Positions 59,972 through 64,000 of a stretch of DNA of 64,000 nt are shown here, piece by piece. The DNA lies in contig NZ_FBXK01000005.1 in the NCBI RefSeq assembly GCF_900013425.1, positions 2,790,001 through 2,854,000 of the forward strand, in the 5' to 3' direction. The stretch is from Sphingobium sp. Z007. Lineage in GTDB: Bacteria > Pseudomonadota > Alphaproteobacteria > Sphingomonadales > Sphingomonadaceae. The position numbers were made by a program, and so were the translations under genes. How positions within the stretch are numbered: the first letter of the stretch is position 1; each line of letters starts with the position of its first letter. The notes beneath the pieces are model-generated. The model saw nothing but the letters and a program-made list of their open reading frames with translations. It was not told the origin of the DNA and made no database searches.

Positions 59972-60718
59972 CTACGCGCCCAGCCCGTTCATCGCCGCAA
60001 ACGGATCGTCAGTGGCATCCTCATTCCAGCGATATTCGGCGCGATGCGCGACCCAATGCGCCATGTCCTTGCCATAGAGTTTCGCGATCAGGGCCAGCGC
60101 CATGTCGGTCCCGGCCGAAATACCGGAGGATGAGATATATTTCCCATCCTCCACCCAGCGCGCTTTCGGCACCCAGACGACCTTCGCGCCCTGCGCCGTG
60201 GCCCACTTCCAGGCCATCTTGTTGCTGGTCGCCTTCACCCCGTCGATCAGGCCGGTCCTGGCCAGCAGGCCAGATCCGGTGCAGATGGTCGCCACCTGCG
60301 GCGTGGCCTGCGCGATATCCTTGATCGCCGCCATGAAGGCGGGATTATCCACCTCCCGCCGCGTACCCATGCCGCCCGGGATCATCACGATGTCGAGCCG
60401 CGGCGCGTCGGCAAAGCCGACATCCGCGACCGCGGCAGGCCCTGCCCCGCTTTTCACCGGCCCAGCCTTTTGCGCGATCATCACGATCTCGACCCGGTCT
60501 TTCAACATCCCGAACATTTCGAGCGGACCGAAAACATCCAGCAATTCGAACCCGTCGAACAGGACCATGCCGAGCGTCGTCTTCGGCCCGCTGGGCGGCA
60601 CGGGCGGCTGTGTCGGCACCGCCGCCTCGGATGGCTTGGAAAGCGCGGTCAGGGACAGAGCCGTGGTGGCGCCGATCAAGAGCGTGCGGCGCGATGTATC
60701 GGGGCTTTTGTCGGTCAC
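59972..60718 (-). CDS. DJ-1/PfpI family protein with Tat signal
   Basis: A 248-residue exported protein. The N-terminus has a twin-arginine motif (SRRTLLIG) and a hydrophobic stretch, then a Pro-rich spacer and a DJ-1/PfpI domain with FDGFELLDVFGPLEMF and the nucleophile Cys in ATICTGSGLLA. The domain resembles isonitrile hydratase-like or AraC-type amidase domains; most exported members are uncharacterised. The start is the GTG at 60718, preceded by AAGGAG at the right distance; the ATG at 60736 has no such site. Folded export by Tat suggests that a cofactor or oligomer forms before transport. Confidence 0.88.
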   Translation of the reverse strand: MTDKSPDTSRRTLLIGATTALSLTALSKPSEAAVPTQPPVPPSGPKTTLGMVLFDGFELLDVFGPLEMFGMLKDRVEIVMIAQKAGPVKSGAGPAAVADVGFADAPRLDIVMIPGGMGTRREVDNPAFMAAIKDIAQATPQVATICTGSGLLARTGLIDGVKATSNKMAWKWATAQGAKVVWVPKARWVEDGKYISSSGISAGTDMALALIAKLYGKDMAHWVAHRAEYRWNEDATDDPFAAMNGLGA

Positions 60719-60757
60719 GGCATATCTCCTTGGCACAGGATTCCTGTTCCTTAACGA

Positions 60758-61297
60758 TCAGGGCGCGTCATCCCGCCTATCTTCGCGCCGCCCGCCGCAG
60801 CCTTTGAGCGTGCCTTCGCCGAACGCGATCGCCACTTGGTCGGACCAGATCGCATCGCTCATGCCGTCGCTGCACGGCCCTTCGCTCAGCGTCATGGTAA
60901 AGCCATCGCCCTGATAGCGGGTCGATTTTGCGTCGTCGCTGCGCGTGACCGCGAAGCGGCGCGGCGGCTTGTCCGGCCGGGCCAATTGCGCGGTCGATCC
61001 ATTGATCGTGACGGCCCAGAAAGGCTCCGTGCCGATGGCGCTATATCGATCGGGATCGGGATAGGAAGCGGCGTCTTGTTCAGAATGACGCGGCGCGGCG
61101 TCAACATCAGGCGTCGCCGGGCCTGTTTCACGTGGAACCTTTTCCGAATGATTTTCGATGCTTGCCGAATCGATCATGGCATTGCCGACGATCGGCGGCG
61201 CTGCGTCGGTGTCCAGCACTGTGTTGTCCGGCGTCGCGCTATCGCCGCCACATCCTGCCATCAAGCCGATGAGAGGGATGAGCCACCACCGCTTCAT
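60758..61297 (-). CDS. exported lipoprotein of unknown function
   Basis: A 179-residue protein whose signal sequence ends in a lipobox (LMAGC, Cys about 16). A low-complexity acidic and Ser/Pro/Asp-rich spacer (about 20-80) is followed by a small domain with YSAIGTEPFWAVTING and SEGPCSDGMSDAIW, resembling the COG3650 type (heat-shock-like META-related) membrane lipoproteins that bind or protect the cell surface; not firmly identified. Its start overlaps the tag stop by 4 bases (ATGA). A parS-like site (61124-61139) lies in the spacer-coding part. Confidence 0.75.
   Translation of the reverse strand: MKRWWLIPLIGLMAGCGGDSATPDNTVLDTDAAPPIVGNAMIDSASIENHSEKVPRETGPATPDVDAAPRHSEQDAASYPDPDRYSAIGTEPFWAVTINGSTAQLARPDKPPRRFAVTRSDDAKSTRYQGDGFTMTLSEGPCSDGMSDAIWSDQVAIAFGEGTLKGCGGRREDRRDDAP
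61124..61139. promoter_or_regulatory. parS-like site inside the lipoprotein gene
   Basis: TGTTTCACGTGGAACC matches 14 of 16 bases of parS, with the central CACGTG intact. It is identical to the minus-strand reading of the site at 36705-36720, and lies about 24 kb from the parB-proximal cluster. Confidence 0.55.
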
Positions 61298-61866
61298 TCC
61301 GCGCTGACCGCATCCCGGCGGAAGCATGTCTTGGCATGATCGTTCACCATGCCGATCGCCTGCATCCAGGCATAGACGATGGTCGGACCCACGAATTTGA
61401 AGCCGCGTCGTTTCAAATCCCTGGACAGGGCGGCGGACAGGTCCGTCTGGGCAGGCACGACGACGCCGTCGCCCTGCAACGGCACGCCATCGACGAAGGA
61501 CCAGACATAGGTGGCGAAATCCTCCCCCGCGTCGCGCATCGCACAAAAGATGCGCGCGCCCGCGATCGTCGCGACGATCTTCGCCCGCGCCCGCACGATG
61601 CCAGGGTCGCCCATCAGTCGCTCGATATCGGTGTCGGTGAAGGCCGCCACTGAGTCGGGATCGAACCCGGCGAAGGCCGCGCGAAACCCCTCACGCTTGC
61701 GCAAGATGGTGATCCAAGACAGGCCCGCCTGGAACCCCTCCAGCATCAGCATTTCCCACAGCATGCGTGAATCGCGCTCCGGCACGCCCCATTCCGCGTC
61801 ATGATAGGCGCAATAAAGCGGGTCGGTCCCGGCCCAGCCGCAACGCGATAGACCGGCATCGATCAT
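61294..61866 (-). CDS. tag: DNA-3-methyladenine glycosylase I
   Basis: Tag removes 3-methyladenine from alkylated DNA. The 190-residue protein has the zinc ligands Cys in SRCGW (near 8) and His in YHDAEWG, later NDHAKTCF (His and Cys), and the EMLMLEGFQAGLSWITILRKREGF segment with the base-pocket residues. The start is the ATG at 61866, after GGAGA; the frame also stays open through an upstream repeat to 61941, but that extension is the translated repeat and is not expected in the protein. It overlaps the lipoprotein gene by 4 bases. Confidence 0.93.
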   Translation of the reverse strand: MIDAGLSRCGWAGTDPLYCAYHDAEWGVPERDSRMLWEMLMLEGFQAGLSWITILRKREGFRAAFAGFDPDSVAAFTDTDIERLMGDPGIVRARAKIVATIAGARIFCAMRDAGEDFATYVWSFVDGVPLQGDGVVVPAQTDLSAALSRDLKRRGFKFVGPTIVYAWMQAIGMVNDHAKTCFRRDAVSAE

Positions 61867-61877
61867 GTGCTGTTCTC

Positions 61878-61945
61878 CGTCATTGCGAGCGTAGCGAAGC
61901 AATCCAAGGCGCTGCGTGGATGGCCTCGCTACGCTTGCCATGACG
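61878..61945. repeat. CGTCATTGCGAGCGTAGCGAAGCAATCC-type inverted repeat
   Basis: CGTCATTGCGAGCGTAGCGA continues to AGCAATCC and is mirrored by GGCCTCGCTACGCTTGCCAT then GACG. This repeat type is widespread in bacterial genomes. It lies between gyrB and tag. Confidence 0.8.
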
Positions 61946-61953
61946 ACAACGCA

Positions 61954-64000
<2,047 letters not shown>

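Overview
The window reads as a GC-rich alphaproteobacterial chromosome, most likely a sphingomonad (Sphingobium/Sphingomonas type). This rests on the family content (MipZ, MmcB, PdeM, HemJ, long-form HPF, DUF1491, DUF3576, DUF6489, a large TonB-dependent receptor), on the gene order hemE / origin / DUF299 / maf / aroE / coaE / dnaQ, and on several families of sphingomonad-like intergenic inverted repeats. I see no prophage, insertion sequence, CRISPR array, rRNA or tRNA. It is a core-genome region with one small toxin-antitoxin pair.

Layout. 1-11172 is mostly minus strand: the start of ftsK, a GNAT and DMT-transporter pair, a VapBC-type pair, ispG, a FadL-family porin, a candidate small RNA, a phosphomannomutase / J-protein / mipZ operon, divergent panC, then hemJ and hemE. 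11173-11463 carries the hallmarks of the replication origin: two perfect DnaA boxes, several near-consensus boxes, an AT-rich end and four GANTC sites. 11464-21602 is mostly plus strand: ppsR, maf, aroE, coaE, dnaQ, hpf, ptsN, thioesterase, DUF1491, a SleB-type hydrolase, mmcB behind a LexA box, Sco, YcgN and a zinc peptidase. 21682-32157 holds trhO, pdeM, the TonB receptor, yggS, a ThiE-like gene, a HAD phosphatase and an Mla-type lipid transporter operon. 32212-40722 holds pepN and the partition block parB-parA-rsmG-mnmG-mnmE. 40873-64000 holds two oxidoreductase/hydrolase genes, terC, rho, a retropepsin-like protein, PBP1A, msrB, the DUF3576-leuS-lptE-holA block, a sulfur-amino-acid-type pair, the ligase-associated helicase, a DJ-1 protein, a lipoprotein with tag, and most of gyrB.

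How the parts fit. Origin (about 11.3 kb), ParA/ParB, one perfect and four degenerate parS sites (31.5, 36.7, 37.2, 39.2 and 61.1 kb), MipZ and FtsK form one chromosome replication, segregation and division neighbourhood. Left of the origin genes mostly run on minus and just right of it on plus, as expected for co-directional replication. From about 32 kb rightward the conserved par/rho/leuS/gyrB genes run on minus, that is head-on if the origin is at 11.3 kb, which suggests a rearranged origin region.

Most novel candidates: a roughly 185-nt terminator-ended structured RNA (5529-5714, minus) whose unpaired segment complements the ribosome-binding site of the TonB receptor gene; an ispG ribosome-binding site buried in the upstream gene's terminator; a 147-bp palindrome spanning the stop codons of two convergent genes; and a C-rich, rut-like leader before rho.
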